Below the pieces are notes generated by a model, which was not told where the DNA came from, did not search any database, and worked only from the letters and a program-made list of their open reading frames with translations. Shown piece after piece: positions 1 through 8,819 of a DNA stretch of 22,449 bases (within the stretch, counting starts at the first letter, position 1; every line of letters begins with the position of its first letter). This stretch comes from Folioceros fuciformis. Taxonomy: Eukaryota > Anthocerotophyta > Anthocerotopsida > Anthocerotales. Both the position numbers and the translations under genes were made by a program. Where the stretch lies: NCBI GenBank assembly GCA_049999805.1, contig JBNGIO010005990.1, positions 1-22,449 on the forward strand, written 5' to 3'.

Positions 1-512
1 GGGGGTCGGGACAGGTGACATGTTCATTTTGCAATCGAGATTGAGACTCTTGAGATTACTTCCACTATTATGCTTGAGCACAAGAAGGAAGGTAATGCAA
101 ATCTGCATTCATAGCTTTCTATTTGTCTCTTAACACAATATGGATAATAGCTAATATGCCCTTCTATTTCATTAATTTGAGAATGTAGTTGTTACATATT
201 CAAGTAGCTGGAAAAAGGCTAGAACCCAGCAAGTATGAACAGGTTGGAAAAACCTAAGGAAGGCACTAACACCAGGAGGCAAGGGGCAAGGAAGTTAGTC
301 TCCAAAGTTGCACTTGGAGAGTGCCATAGCTAAACGAGAAAGGCCTTGTATGTATTTATATGTCATGAATACAGAATTGGCTTTCCATGTGTCCCTCGGA
401 TTGGTGCGAAGGTGTGACTGACCAACTCCCAGCCAACGTGTGCACACTTGGGGAAGCCGTAGGTGCTCCATCAGCTCTAACTTGCTCCCATGAGCATGAC
501 TCACTTTCTTTT
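1..512. other. Non-coding flank, nothing recognised
   Basis: AT-rich sequence directly before the telomere-like array. The only sizeable open frame is about 69 codons on the minus strand and has no recognisable motif. I see no RNA gene or repeat family here. Confidence 0.5.
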
Positions 513-770
513 TTATGGAGTTGTTTAGGGTTTAGGGTTCTTTTGATGGAGTTGTTTAGGGTTTAGGGTTTAGGGTTCTTTTGATGGAGTTGTTTAGGGT
601 TTAGGGTTTAGGGTTCTTTTGATGGAGTTGTTTAGGGTTTAGGGTTTAGGGTTCTTTTGATGGAGTTGTTTAGGGTTTAGGGTTTAGGGTTCTTTTGATG
701 GAGTTGTTTAGGGTTTAGGGTTTAGGGTTCTTTTGATGGAGTTGTTTAGGGTTTAGGGTTTAGGGTTTAA
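513..770. repeat. Interstitial telomere-like 38-bp minisatellite
   Basis: GATGGAGTTG recurs at a strict 38-bp spacing (GATGGA at about 545, 583, 621, 659, 697 and 735). Each unit contains three tandem TTTAGGG heptamers followed by TTCTTTTGATGGAGTTG; the first unit has only two heptamers. TTTAGGG is the common plant telomere motif. The array is interrupted every 21 bases and ends in unrelated sequence, so it is an internal telomere-derived satellite rather than a chromosome end. Confidence 0.93.
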
Positions 771-779
771 TCTTAATCT

Positions 780-1150
780 TAAGCTGACGAGACTCGTCAA
801 TAAAGAAATATGAGTGATATCAAGTGAGAGTTGTCAGATACTTAATCTTAATGTGATAGACTCTTCAATAAAGAAACATGAGTGATACCAAAGTGAAAGT
901 TGTCAAAGAGTCACTCTAAATCTAATAGAGACTGATAGATGAAGAAACATGATTGATACCAAAGTGGAAGTTGTCAAAGAGTCAATCTAAATCCAATAGA
1001 GATTGATAGATGAAGAAACATGAGTCATACCAATGGGAGTTGTCATAGAGTCAATCCAAATATGATGAGATTGATAGATAAAGAAATGTGAGTGATATCG
1101 AAGTAGGAGTTGTTAGAGACTCATTGTCAATAGAGAAACATGAATGATAT
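780..1150. repeat. Degenerate tandem repeat, period about 68-71 bp
   Basis: The phrase AAGAAACATGAGTGATACC and variants recur near 805, 873, 944, 1015 and 1083. Spacings are 68, 71, 71 and 68 bases, so there are about five diverged copies. Each copy also carries GTTGTCAAAGAGTCA-like and AATAGAGATTGATAGAT-like segments. No coding potential is seen. Confidence 0.85.
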
Positions 1151-1189
1151 AAAAGCAAAGAATAGATTTAAAGCTTCAGTGAAACTCAA

Positions 1190-1426
1190 TGAAATGAAAC
1201 CTTGGGTTCGGGTGAAATGAATCCTCAGCCCTAGGTGAAATGAATCCTTGGCTTTGGGTGAAATGAATCCTCAACCCTAGGTGAAATGAATCCTCAGCTC
1301 TAGATGAAATGAATCCTTAGCTTTGGGTGAATGGCGTAAAATGAATCCTTAGCTCTAGGTGAAATAAATCCTTAACTTTGGGTGAATGGGGTGAAATGAA
1401 TCCTCAGCTCTAGATGAAATGAATCC
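1190..1426. repeat. 23-bp minisatellite (GGTGAAATGAATCCTCAGCTCTA type)
   Basis: The core GAAATGAATCC recurs at 1214, 1237, 1260, 1283 and 1306, exactly every 23 bases, then continues with small insertions up to the first gap. Copies differ at a few positions (CAGCCCTAG, TGGCTTTGG, CAGCTCTAG). Confidence 0.88.
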
Positions 1427-1526
1427 NNNNNNNNNNNNNNNNNNNNNNNNNNNNNNNNNNNNNNNNNNNNNNNNNNNNNNNNNNNNNNNNNNNNNNNNNN
1501 NNNNNNNNNNNNNNNNNNNNNNNNNN
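1427..1526. other. Assembly gap (100 N)
   Basis: Exactly 100 N, the conventional length for a gap of unknown size. It lies inside the tandem repeat, so the true array length is unknown. Confidence 0.99.
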
Positions 1527-2780
1527 GGTGAATTGGGTGAAGTCCTTAGCTCAGACTAGTGAATTAGGTGAAATAAATCCTCAACTCTTGGAGGAATGAA
1601 TTCTCGGAAGAATGAGTTCTCAGAAGAAATCCTCAGCTCTTGTGGGAATGAATTCACAACTCTGTGTGGAATGAATCATTAGCTCTAGGAAAAACAAATT
1701 CTGACTCTAGATGAAATGAATCCTCAACTCGAGTGAAACAACTCCATGAAATGAAGCTATGTGTGGGGTGAAGTCCTTATCTCTGAGTGAAACAACTCCA
1801 TGAAATGAAACCGTTTGTGCATGGGTGAAGTCCTTAGCTCTAAGTGAAACAACTCCTTAAAATGAATTCATCTCTGGGTGAAGTCCTCAACTCTGAGTGA
1901 AACAACTCAATGAAGTGAAACCGTTTGTGCATGGGTGAAATCCTTTGCTTTGAGTGAAACAACTGAATGAAGTGAAACAGTCTGTGCATGGGTGAAGTCC
2001 TTAGCTCTGGGTGAAGTCCTTAGCTCTGGGTGAAGTCCTCAGCTCTGAGTGAAATAACTCACTGAAGTGAAACAGTTTGTGCATGGGTGAAGTCCTTACT
2101 TCTGAGTGAAACAACTCAATGAAGTGAAACCGTTTGTGCATGGGTGAAGTCCTCAACTCTGAGTGAAACAACTCTGTAAAATAAATCCTTCTATGCATGA
2201 AGTCCTCGAAATGAATCCTTATGTGGGATGAAGTCCTTGACTCTAAGTGAAACAACTCTGTGAAACAAAATCCTTCTATGGGTGAAGTCCTCAACTGTTG
2301 AGTGAAACAACTTCGTGAAATGAATCCTTCTCTGGGTGAAATCCTCAGCTAAGTGAAACTACTCTATGAAATGAATCCTTCTATGGGTGAAGTCCTCGAC
2401 TTTGAGTGAAACAACTCTGTGAAATAAATCCTTATGTGGGTGAAGTCCTCGACTTTGAGTGAAACAACTCTGTGAAATAAATCCTTATGTGGGTGAAGTC
2501 CTCGACTTTGAGTGAAACAACTCTGTGAAATAAATCCTTATGTGGGTGAAGTCCTCGACTTTGAGTGAAACAACTCTGTGAAATAAATCNNNNNNNNNNN
2601 NNNNNNNNNNNNNNNNNNNNNNNNNNNNNNNNNNNNNNNNNNNNNNNNNNNNNNNNNNNNNNNNNNNNNNNNNNNNNNNNNNNNNNNNNTTGAGTGAAAC
2701 AACTTCGTGAAATGAATCCTTCTCTGGGTGAAATCCTCAACTTAGTGAAACTACTTTATGAAATAAATCCTTCTTCGGGC
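1527..2780. repeat. 53-bp minisatellite related to the 23-bp array, with internal gap
   Basis: Units contain GGGTGAAGTCCTCGACTTTG, then AGTGAAACAACTCTGTG and AAATAAATCCTTATGT. Copies at 2438, 2491 and 2544 are exactly 53 bp apart and almost identical; copies toward 1700-2300 are more diverged and vary in length. The GTGAAATGAATCC portion is shared with the 23-bp array, so the longer unit probably grew from the shorter one. Long minus-strand frames here, rich in FHSE and RTSP, are translations of the repeat and not genes. Confidence 0.85.
2590..2689. other. Assembly gap (100 N)
   Basis: A second run of exactly 100 N, lying in the most homogeneous part of the 53-bp array. That is where short-read assembly would be expected to collapse. 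Confidence 0.99.
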
Positions 2781-3071
2781 GAAATAAGATAAAAAAATTA
2801 CACGTTGTTAGTCTAAACATTAGATGTGAGTGGTCAATAATTAAAACTTCAATCAAACATGAGCGAATATTCAAAAGCTGAAAGATAAATATGTGAACCC
2901 TCTTTTCTAATATACTCTCAAGAGTAAAAGAGTGCTCTTTGTAAGGAAACTTCTTTTACTGCACAATCTCAAGTTTATGCTCTCTTATAATAAGTTGTAA
3001 GCAAATTCTCATATATTCCAAGCTCTCCACAAAGCTCTTGAACAAACTATTCGACCAGCCGTTGGACAGCG

Positions 3072-3180
3072 GAAAGATTTCTTACTATAATGAAAAGATT
3101 TTTTACTATAATAGAAAGATTTCTTACTATAATAGAAAGATTTCTTACTATAATGGAAAGCTTTCTAATGTAATGTGAAG
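3072..3180. repeat. 21-bp tandem repeat (GAAAGATTTCTTACTATAATG)
   Basis: The AAAGATT core recurs at 3073, 3094, 3115, 3136 and 3157 with a strict 21-base period. The last copy changes to GGAAAGCTTTCTAATG. It sits at the end of the repeat mosaic. Confidence 0.87.
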
Positions 3181-3749
3181 CTTTCCTATAGACTCTTAAT
3201 GATCAATTCCTTGTACATCAAAAGCTCTTATTATTGTAAAGAAGTAACTTTTTCGTACATTGAAAGCTCTCATCCTAAAGAATAAGACTCATTGGACATC
3301 AAAAGCTCTCCTTCTACAAAAGTAGATTCCTCGAGCAAAATTTTTGTAAACTGCTCCCACTCAGCATACAAACTGTTGCATTAAGATGCTTGGAGAACAA
3401 AAACTTTCTTCCACCTTGAAAGTAAAGGCCCTGTCCCATAAACATGAGCAAAATTTTATCCTTAAAAGAATCTTTCTCTTAAATATTAGTAGTTAACCAA
3501 GAAACCTAGGTAACAAGGGTGTGTGAAAGTCACCTGCAATCAAATGCTCACACAAGGTGAAATCAAATGCTCACAATGGGTGAATCCCAAGGTGAAGAGT
3601 TTATAAAGACACAAAAACAAACACAAAAGAATGACCCCATGTTACTTGCTCCGTAGCAAATGAAAAGAATTGAATGAAATGTCGCAGGGTGTTGAATTCG
3701 GTATACACAGTTTGTCAAAGCCCAGGGCCCAATATCAAAAGCCCGACCT
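3181..3749. other. AT-rich spacer with loose short repeats
   Basis: AAAGCTCT follows ACATCA or ACATTG three times, near 3215, 3259 and 3300. CAAATGCTCACA occurs twice near 3540 and 3564. No gene is recognised. The final part probably holds the 3' untranslated region of the minus-strand RINGv gene. Confidence 0.5.
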
Positions 3750-4757
3750 TCATGTGAAGTACACGAAGATCCAGGGCAGCAAGCAAGCAATGACAGTAAA
3801 CGCTATGAGCAAATTTACGAAACGCGGATGCCGCCACCAGGGATACCGGCATGATGGATCGGGCGATGGCGAACGGTGCCCTGAAGCCATGGACGCCGAC
3901 GTGCGAGTCTGAGGCGACTGAAGATCTTCAATGCTCACCATCTCCAGCAAATTCGGGCACCCACTCCCACAGATTTCACAAACAATATTGTGCCTCCGCC
4001 CGAACCACTCCCGCGCGCACTCCCGGTGGATGATTCCCATGTCCTCCTTGCACGCACAGCCCAGATCAAAGGTGTCAAACCTGGTCGGGGACATGCACAC
4101 CCTGCATGCCCTCGTCTCCCAGACCACGCTCTCAGCACCACTGTTTTTCCCGCCCCCTCCATTCCCCACATCCGTAAACGCATCGTGATCCGACAGGTTG
4201 GACGACTGCCTCCCCAACGGGCTGGAATTCTGCGATATTAAAGTAACACCCATCGTGTCGACTTCAGTGTCCGAATCGTCGATGTGTACGCGAACTTGGC
4301 ATGCCGACTTCTTGAAGGTGTTCTCTGTCGCCACGGGAGTGAGACTGCTGAAACTCCTGCCACTTCCATCGTTCCTTTCACCCCGCAGGTTCTCATTCCC
4401 ACGAGGGAGAGGGAGAGAATTTTGGATCTCACGGGAAAGAGAAGTCTCATTCTCGAGAGTGACGAGGCTCTCATTCTCACCAGGCAGAGAATTCTGATTC
4501 TCGGAAGTGAAGGGGCGCTCTGTCTCACTCTGATGCGGCGAGGGTGGTTGCTGGAGCTGGAGCTTTCCGTCCGCGTCACCCGCCTGAATGAACGCATTCG
4601 CGACAGTCGTGGCCGCCTCCTGGCCCTCCTCCATCCCCGCGCTCCAATTGAGCCTGACTTCGACGTGGGACGGGGTCGCAGTCTCCCGGGCCTCCGTCTC
4701 CACGCTCAGAAGGATCCTGGCCTTGGCATCCCGCGGAGCCCACTCCCGGTGCTCCAT
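3750..4757 (-). CDS. RING-CH (RINGv) zinc-finger protein with C-terminal membrane anchor, putative E3 ubiquitin ligase
   Basis: A single 335-codon open frame. An in-frame stop lies 19-21 bases upstream of the chosen ATG (4776-4778), so the frame is complete. The RINGv domain spans about residues 218-263 with ligands C218, C221, C234, C236, H244, C247, C260 and C263. This is a C4HC3 order with tryptophan at 251, as in MARCH-type ligases, which recruit E2 enzymes to ubiquitinate membrane proteins. Residues 313-334 form one hydrophobic segment ending two residues from the C-terminus, suggesting a tail-anchored protein with the RING facing the cytosol. The N-terminal 200 residues are low complexity and contain an imperfect repeat around 86-125 (ENQNSL, ENESL, ENETSL, IQNSL). 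Family assignment rests on the Cys/His spacing; the substrate is unknown. Confidence 0.87.
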   Translation of the reverse strand: MEHREWAPRDAKARILLSVETEARETATPSHVEVRLNWSAGMEEGQEAATTVANAFIQAGDADGKLQLQQPPSPHQSETERPFTSENQNSLPGENESLVTLENETSLSREIQNSLPLPRGNENLRGERNDGSGRSFSSLTPVATENTFKKSACQVRVHIDDSDTEVDTMGVTLISQNSSPLGRQSSNLSDHDAFTDVGNGGGGKNSGAESVVWETRACRVCMSPTRFDTFDLGCACKEDMGIIHRECAREWFGRRHNIVCEICGSGCPNLLEMVSIEDLQSPQTRTSASMASGHRSPSPDPSCRYPWWRHPRFVNLLIAFTVIACLLPWIFVYFT

Positions 4758-5454
4758 CTTCGTGAGGCGCCGCCTCTAAATCCGCTGCTCGGAAACCGTT
4801 CATAACAAGCCAGGAGAATAGGGCACTGGCAACTTTGTCGGCAACAGGTGGGACTTCGTCCGTATTCTTCTGCATTAAGACTACCACGTTGGATTTCTGC
4901 TAGAAGTCATGAGAAGAGGATAAACAAAGACGACGCATGCAGAAGGGATCTCTGCGGGCCAGATTGAGACGTCTGTCGGGCTCTGGAAGTGTAGCAGGGG
5001 CATGCAGGGAGCTGCCATGTGGGTCGTCCATCGCCAAGAATTGGAGGTCCCAGCTGCAGTTCCAGAGGCGCCAGTTGCGGCGGCACTCATATCCAGTGCT
5101 CTTCAAATTCGGATCCGGGACAGGGAGCTCCCTGGACTGACCCACTTTCGTTCCGGACGGGATATGCGACGCAGCCGCAGAGAAGATGTTGTCCCAGTCG
5201 GCGTGGGACCCGGTCCGGACCCCGTGCTCGTGCCCGTGCAGGTTCAGGCTTCGTCGCTTCCAGGAAGGGCCCGCACGGCATGGCTGGACTCTGGCCGCGC
5301 TGCTGCACCTACCTGCCACCTCATAGCGTGGCAAAAGCCATGAGGACGTTGGGTCGCACTGGCCGTTGCCTTCTCGTTCTGAGAGTATGACGCCACAGAT
5401 GGAATCTTGCTTCAGTGTTGCGGTTACATGGCTGGCAACGGGACGATGAGGCAG
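4758..5454. other. Intergenic / 5' region of the RINGv gene
   Basis: This lies between the RINGv start and the stop codon of the SDR gene. Several GC-rich open frames run on both strands (longest about 144 codons, minus, 4900-5334), but none shows a recognisable domain. A minus-strand ATG near 4872 opens a frame that reads across the RINGv start in another phase; it could be an upstream ORF of that mRNA or chance. Confidence 0.45.
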
Positions 5455-6789
5455 CTAGGTCTGGCTGTCCGGCACCAGGTGATCGAAGGAGAGGGTGGCC
5501 TGGGCCCGGTCTTCCTTGTGGTTGTAGATTTCGAAGGTCACGTTGGGAGGGCACAGGCCTTGTACGCAGGCAACCACCACTGTCGCCACATCGCACCTGG
5601 GGATGGTGCCGCTTGCTTTGTCACCTGTACAGAGCACGGGGGAGCTTCAGGGAGAGGACCAAGGACGGTATGCCTGAATGTGGGTACATCTGCAGCAGGA
5701 CGTTACCTTGATCCAGTATGATGCGCTTATTGCCAGCTTCGTTGTTGTTCAGCCCTCCAGGCCGCACGATGAAGTAGTTCAGGTCTTCGGGTAAGTATGC
5801 CTGGCGCAGTGCTTCCTCGCCCTGTCGTGAAGCCGTGTGGTGAGGTTTTAGAGGCACCAGGACAGGGCACCCACCACGCTCTAAATGCCATGCCAAGCTA
5901 GCAGGAGATGATGCTACACCACATCACCATACCATATTCTGCACCGTGGCTAACATGCCATGCCCAGCTAGTGCGTGATGCTCTAAGTACGTACCTTGCC
6001 CTTCCAGTGTAATACTCGGCCAAACATGGTGTTCAGCAGGATGGCAACAGGCCAGAAAGGACGGGTGATACCCATTGATGAAACCAACACAAACCTAGGA
6101 ACCTGCAAGTCGCCATTTCAGACGGCCATAAGTTGCCCCCATACATATCAATCTAGTTCTTTACGAGCAGGCCCCTCCCGCGGCTATGCTGCTGCTTCCA
6201 CGGGTATGCAGACAGCGAGAGTATATGAAGTATTCATCAGCCTAGGATAAGAGTGTTTTTGCCATGTAGTGAGTAGGACACACAAACCTTGGAGGCAGCA
6301 GCAGCTTCACTGAGGTACTTGACTCCAAGGTAATCCACATGCTGGGGAGTGTCCAGCTTGGATCCTAGTACTCCCCAGCCTGCCCTGGCACCGACCGTGC
6401 ACACAACTGCGTCTTTTCCAGACACGGGGTCCACAAGTGTTTCCTGCTTGCTGATGTCTCCTTGGATGAAATGCACTCTTGAGGCTGAACTGCCTGCACG
6501 TGGTTACGACCAGCTTCTCCAGTGAGCACCACAGCTACCAACACGGCATCCATGTCTACTAAAGACCTTACCGATTGCATCCCTGGCCCGTTCCTCGTCC
6601 CGCACCAACGCATAGACCTCGAATTTGTCTTGATCTTCAAGAAGTGCTTTCGTCACCTGAAAAGGGATCGGCAGCGAGGAGAGTCTGAGAGCAGAAGGAA
6701 GAAGATGAACCTCTTCATCGGGTGAAAAGGTACTTCACCTGCAGACCGACGCCGCTGCTGCTGCCAACAACCAGTACTTTGAGACCCAT
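5455..6789 (-). CDS. NAD(P)-binding Rossmann-fold protein, atypical SDR (NmrA/TIC62-like)
   Basis: Six exons, all GT-AG: 6789-6739, 6656-6572, 6493-6288, 6102-5995, 5821-5707 and 5624-5455. They give 244 residues and every junction keeps frame. Residues 1-17 form the first beta strand and glycine loop (VVGSSSGVG). DAVVCTVGA near 80-88 is the strand-4 motif of atypical SDRs. VPRFVLVSSMG at 115-125 is the strand-5 motif, and FIVRPGGL near 169-176 is the characteristic motif of this subgroup. KGKGEEALRQA stands where the usual YxxxK helix would be, so the classical catalytic tyrosine is not obvious. Plant relatives are small dinucleotide-binding proteins, often chloroplast associated; no clear transit peptide is visible here. 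The substrate is not predictable. The start is the ATG directly preceding the glycine-loop strand. Confidence 0.86.
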
Positions 6790-7513
6790 GATCGTTTGCT
6801 GAGCATCCGCAAGTCAGATCAGGGTGGCCAAGTTACATCAGGGTTTCGAGCGAAGTGGCAACTTTTTCGTGAATGCATGCCATCCCTGCCCCTTTCCCCT
6901 ATATTGTATTGCCAGCATCTCGAGGTCCTACCGCATACCAAATGTGGGGCCAAGATCTCGTCCGCTAAAACAGCGAAGGGAATCCTGAGAGTGCTGGAGG
7001 TGAGTGCCAACTTTCATCAAGAAGTTGGCGGGCTTGTTTCGGAAAGTGCAGGCACAGCCGGATTTCTGAGGCCTTCAACACAGGCAGACTCAGGAGATAC
7101 TACGGCATTGTGGATCACTTAGCCAGTGTTCGTCGTAGAGGGTTGGTTCTTTCAGGCGAAGTTCTGTACAGGTAGCACAGAGCGTGATGTGCCAGCCGAG
7201 AGATGGGGACACGGGCCATACTGTTCGGGCAAGCCTGAGGCCTTTACCAAGAGAAGGAATAACAGATCCTTGAGTCCCATGAATTCTCTTTATGCAAACT
7301 GTCCGGGTCCTCGGACGTGCACCCAAACCCGCTAGCTCCTGACAGGAGCCATTGCTTACAACCGGAAGCATTTCGTTCCACTCAATTGGTCGTCACCAAA
7401 ATCTAGAATCCACAAACTTCTTGTGGATGCACCCCCAGGAGTTCGGCGGCATCTCAACTGGACATGCTGAATTCAATTCTGTCCAAAGAGTTGCCTGAAA
7501 ATAGAGTCGGGTC
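6790..7513. other. Intergenic spacer between two minus-strand genes
   Basis: About 720 bases between the SDR start and the p24 stop. It should hold the SDR promoter and the p24 3' untranslated region. Open frames up to about 108 codons show no domain and probably arise by chance. No clear TATA box or RNA gene is seen. Confidence 0.5.
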
Positions 7514-8637
7514 CTACACCCTGGAGAACCCTAATTTTCTCTCGAAGAGTCTTCGCAACAAGTAGACTTGTAAGACGCTGGCAGAGATCATTGCTGTGGA
7601 TTCCCACAAGGCCTTGTAGATGACCCTGCTGCTCATCTTGGAGTTCACTGCAACAGCAGCCAGAGAGAACATGAGTGAAAAGTGACAACAGAGCCAACAC
7701 AAACCACATAACAGTACAGCTCCTCACCTAAAGCCTGACGTTCTGTCTGGGCGTGGAGCCAATGTTGCTCAAATTGAACGTTGTAGAGGGCATCTTCAAG
7801 CCTGGTCACCTGGTCCAGGATTGGATCAAAGTGTTCTGTATTTGACATGGGGCGTTCCACGTCAGTTTGCTGGGACCTTGGAGTTGTTCGGACTTGTGAA
7901 CTCTTGAAGAATTGGAGGTATGTCACTTACCGTCTGTTGCATGCTCCACCTTGGGAGGAACATGACCAATGTGCACATCAAACACGACAGTCTCGTGAAT
8001 GGGGGAGTGATTGTAGAAGCAGAACTTGTAGTGACCCTTCTTCGTTGCTACGAACTCGAACTTCTCCTCCACCTTCTGCCTGGCGCTATGCACATGATGG
8101 CCAGTCGGAGCCTCAACCTGAAACGTACATCACAGATCACGCCGTCAGCTTTCCATGACTCCCTAGTCCCATCTCATCTGAGATTGTAAGGCCACCACCT
8201 CAGAGTCACATCCACAACCCAGCCGATCTAATTTCTTGCACACTTCTTCCCGACCTAAGAAAATGTTATCGACAAAGACGAGCCGAAACCGAAGCCGAAG
8301 CCGGAGCCGGGGCCGGGGCCAGAGAAAACCCCACACCATCTATCAACTTCTTCAAAGCAACAGAGCAGAGAAGGCAATTTTGGCACCAAATGAGTTAGGA
8401 GCAGCTTACGATGACATCCACGCCCGAGTGCTCGAACTTCCAAGAGCTCTCCACCTCAACCACGACATACGAGGCGTGAACGGTGTCCCTGTCAGACTCC
8501 ACGTTGTAGCTGAAGCACTCCTTCCGGTCAACAGTGAAGCGGATGGCCCGAGCCGGAGCTACGTTGTAAAGGAACACCAAAACCAGCCACGCTAGACCCG
8601 CAATCCGTCTCCGAAGATGCCTGCAGTCCTGGCCCAT
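7514..8637 (-). CDS. p24 family cargo receptor, beta subfamily (EMP24/GOLD domain)
   Basis: Four exons, all GT-AG: 8637-8410, 8117-7931, 7835-7728 and 7647-7514, giving 218 residues. Residues 1-31 are a signal peptide ending APARA. The GOLD domain follows to about 130, with the conserved cysteine pair C41 and C109. A coiled-coil segment with LEDALYNVQFEQHW lies near 151-164, a single membrane segment near 186-205, and a short cytosolic tail RRLFERKLGFSRV with the basic and aromatic residues used for COPI/COPII binding. p24 proteins form hetero-oligomers that cycle between ER and Golgi and select cargo. The tail and coiled coil closely resemble the plant p24-beta3 type as I remember it. The ATG at 8637 is the first in frame downstream of a TATA box at 8727-8732; the open frame extends upstream but without an ATG. 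Confidence 0.94.
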
Positions 8638-8819
8638 GTTGGCACAGCAGATTCGACTCAACCGCCCACAACGAAGTAGGAGCAGACAGGCTGACAAGGA
8701 AGCCTTTTCTCCGACTGATTGCTGACTTTATATGTGACATAACGCGAAGCCCGATCGACCCCTGATTTATACTTCCTGCCATACTGCAAGAACCGGCCGG
8801 CAAAGCAAGGTGGCATGAC
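8638..8819. promoter_or_regulatory. Compact divergent promoter between p24 and CCX
   Basis: Only 182 bases separate the two start codons, which face away from each other. The interval carries a minus-strand TATAAA (8727-8732) for p24 and a weaker plus-strand TTTATAC (8766-8772), 48 bases before the CCX ATG. Both 5' untranslated regions and both core promoters must fit here, so shared regulation is plausible; this is inference. Confidence 0.6.
8727..8732 (-). promoter_or_regulatory. TATA box (TATAAA) of the p24 gene
   Basis: A perfect TATAAA on the minus strand, 90 bases upstream of the p24 ATG. It predicts transcription start near 8700 and a leader of about 60 bases. Confidence 0.55.

Noticed and set aside
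513-770. A true chromosome end.
   Set aside because: The heptamers are interrupted every 21 bases and both flanks contain unrelated non-telomeric sequence.
2001-2740. Long minus-strand open frames (97 and 102 codons) with repeated FTELFHSE/RTSP phrases.
   Set aside because: They are translations of the tandem repeat, and one of them reads through the N gap.
513-3180. A CRISPR array or phage-derived repeat.
   Set aside because: Repeats are directly adjacent without unique spacers, the host is a plant, and no associated genes exist.
4284-4805. Plus-strand frame of 173 codons.
   Set aside because: It lies antisense to the RINGv gene and has no domain; the GC-rich coding sequence on the other strand explains it.
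4900-5343. Overlapping open frames on both strands (144 codons minus, 113-123 codons plus).
   Set aside because: GC-rich intergenic sequence with few stops; no motif, no consistent splice sites and no link to either neighbouring gene.
8638-8697. A longer p24 protein starting near 8697.
   Set aside because: The codon there is TTG, not ATG, and lies at the expected transcription start; the ATG at 8637 gives a normal signal peptide.
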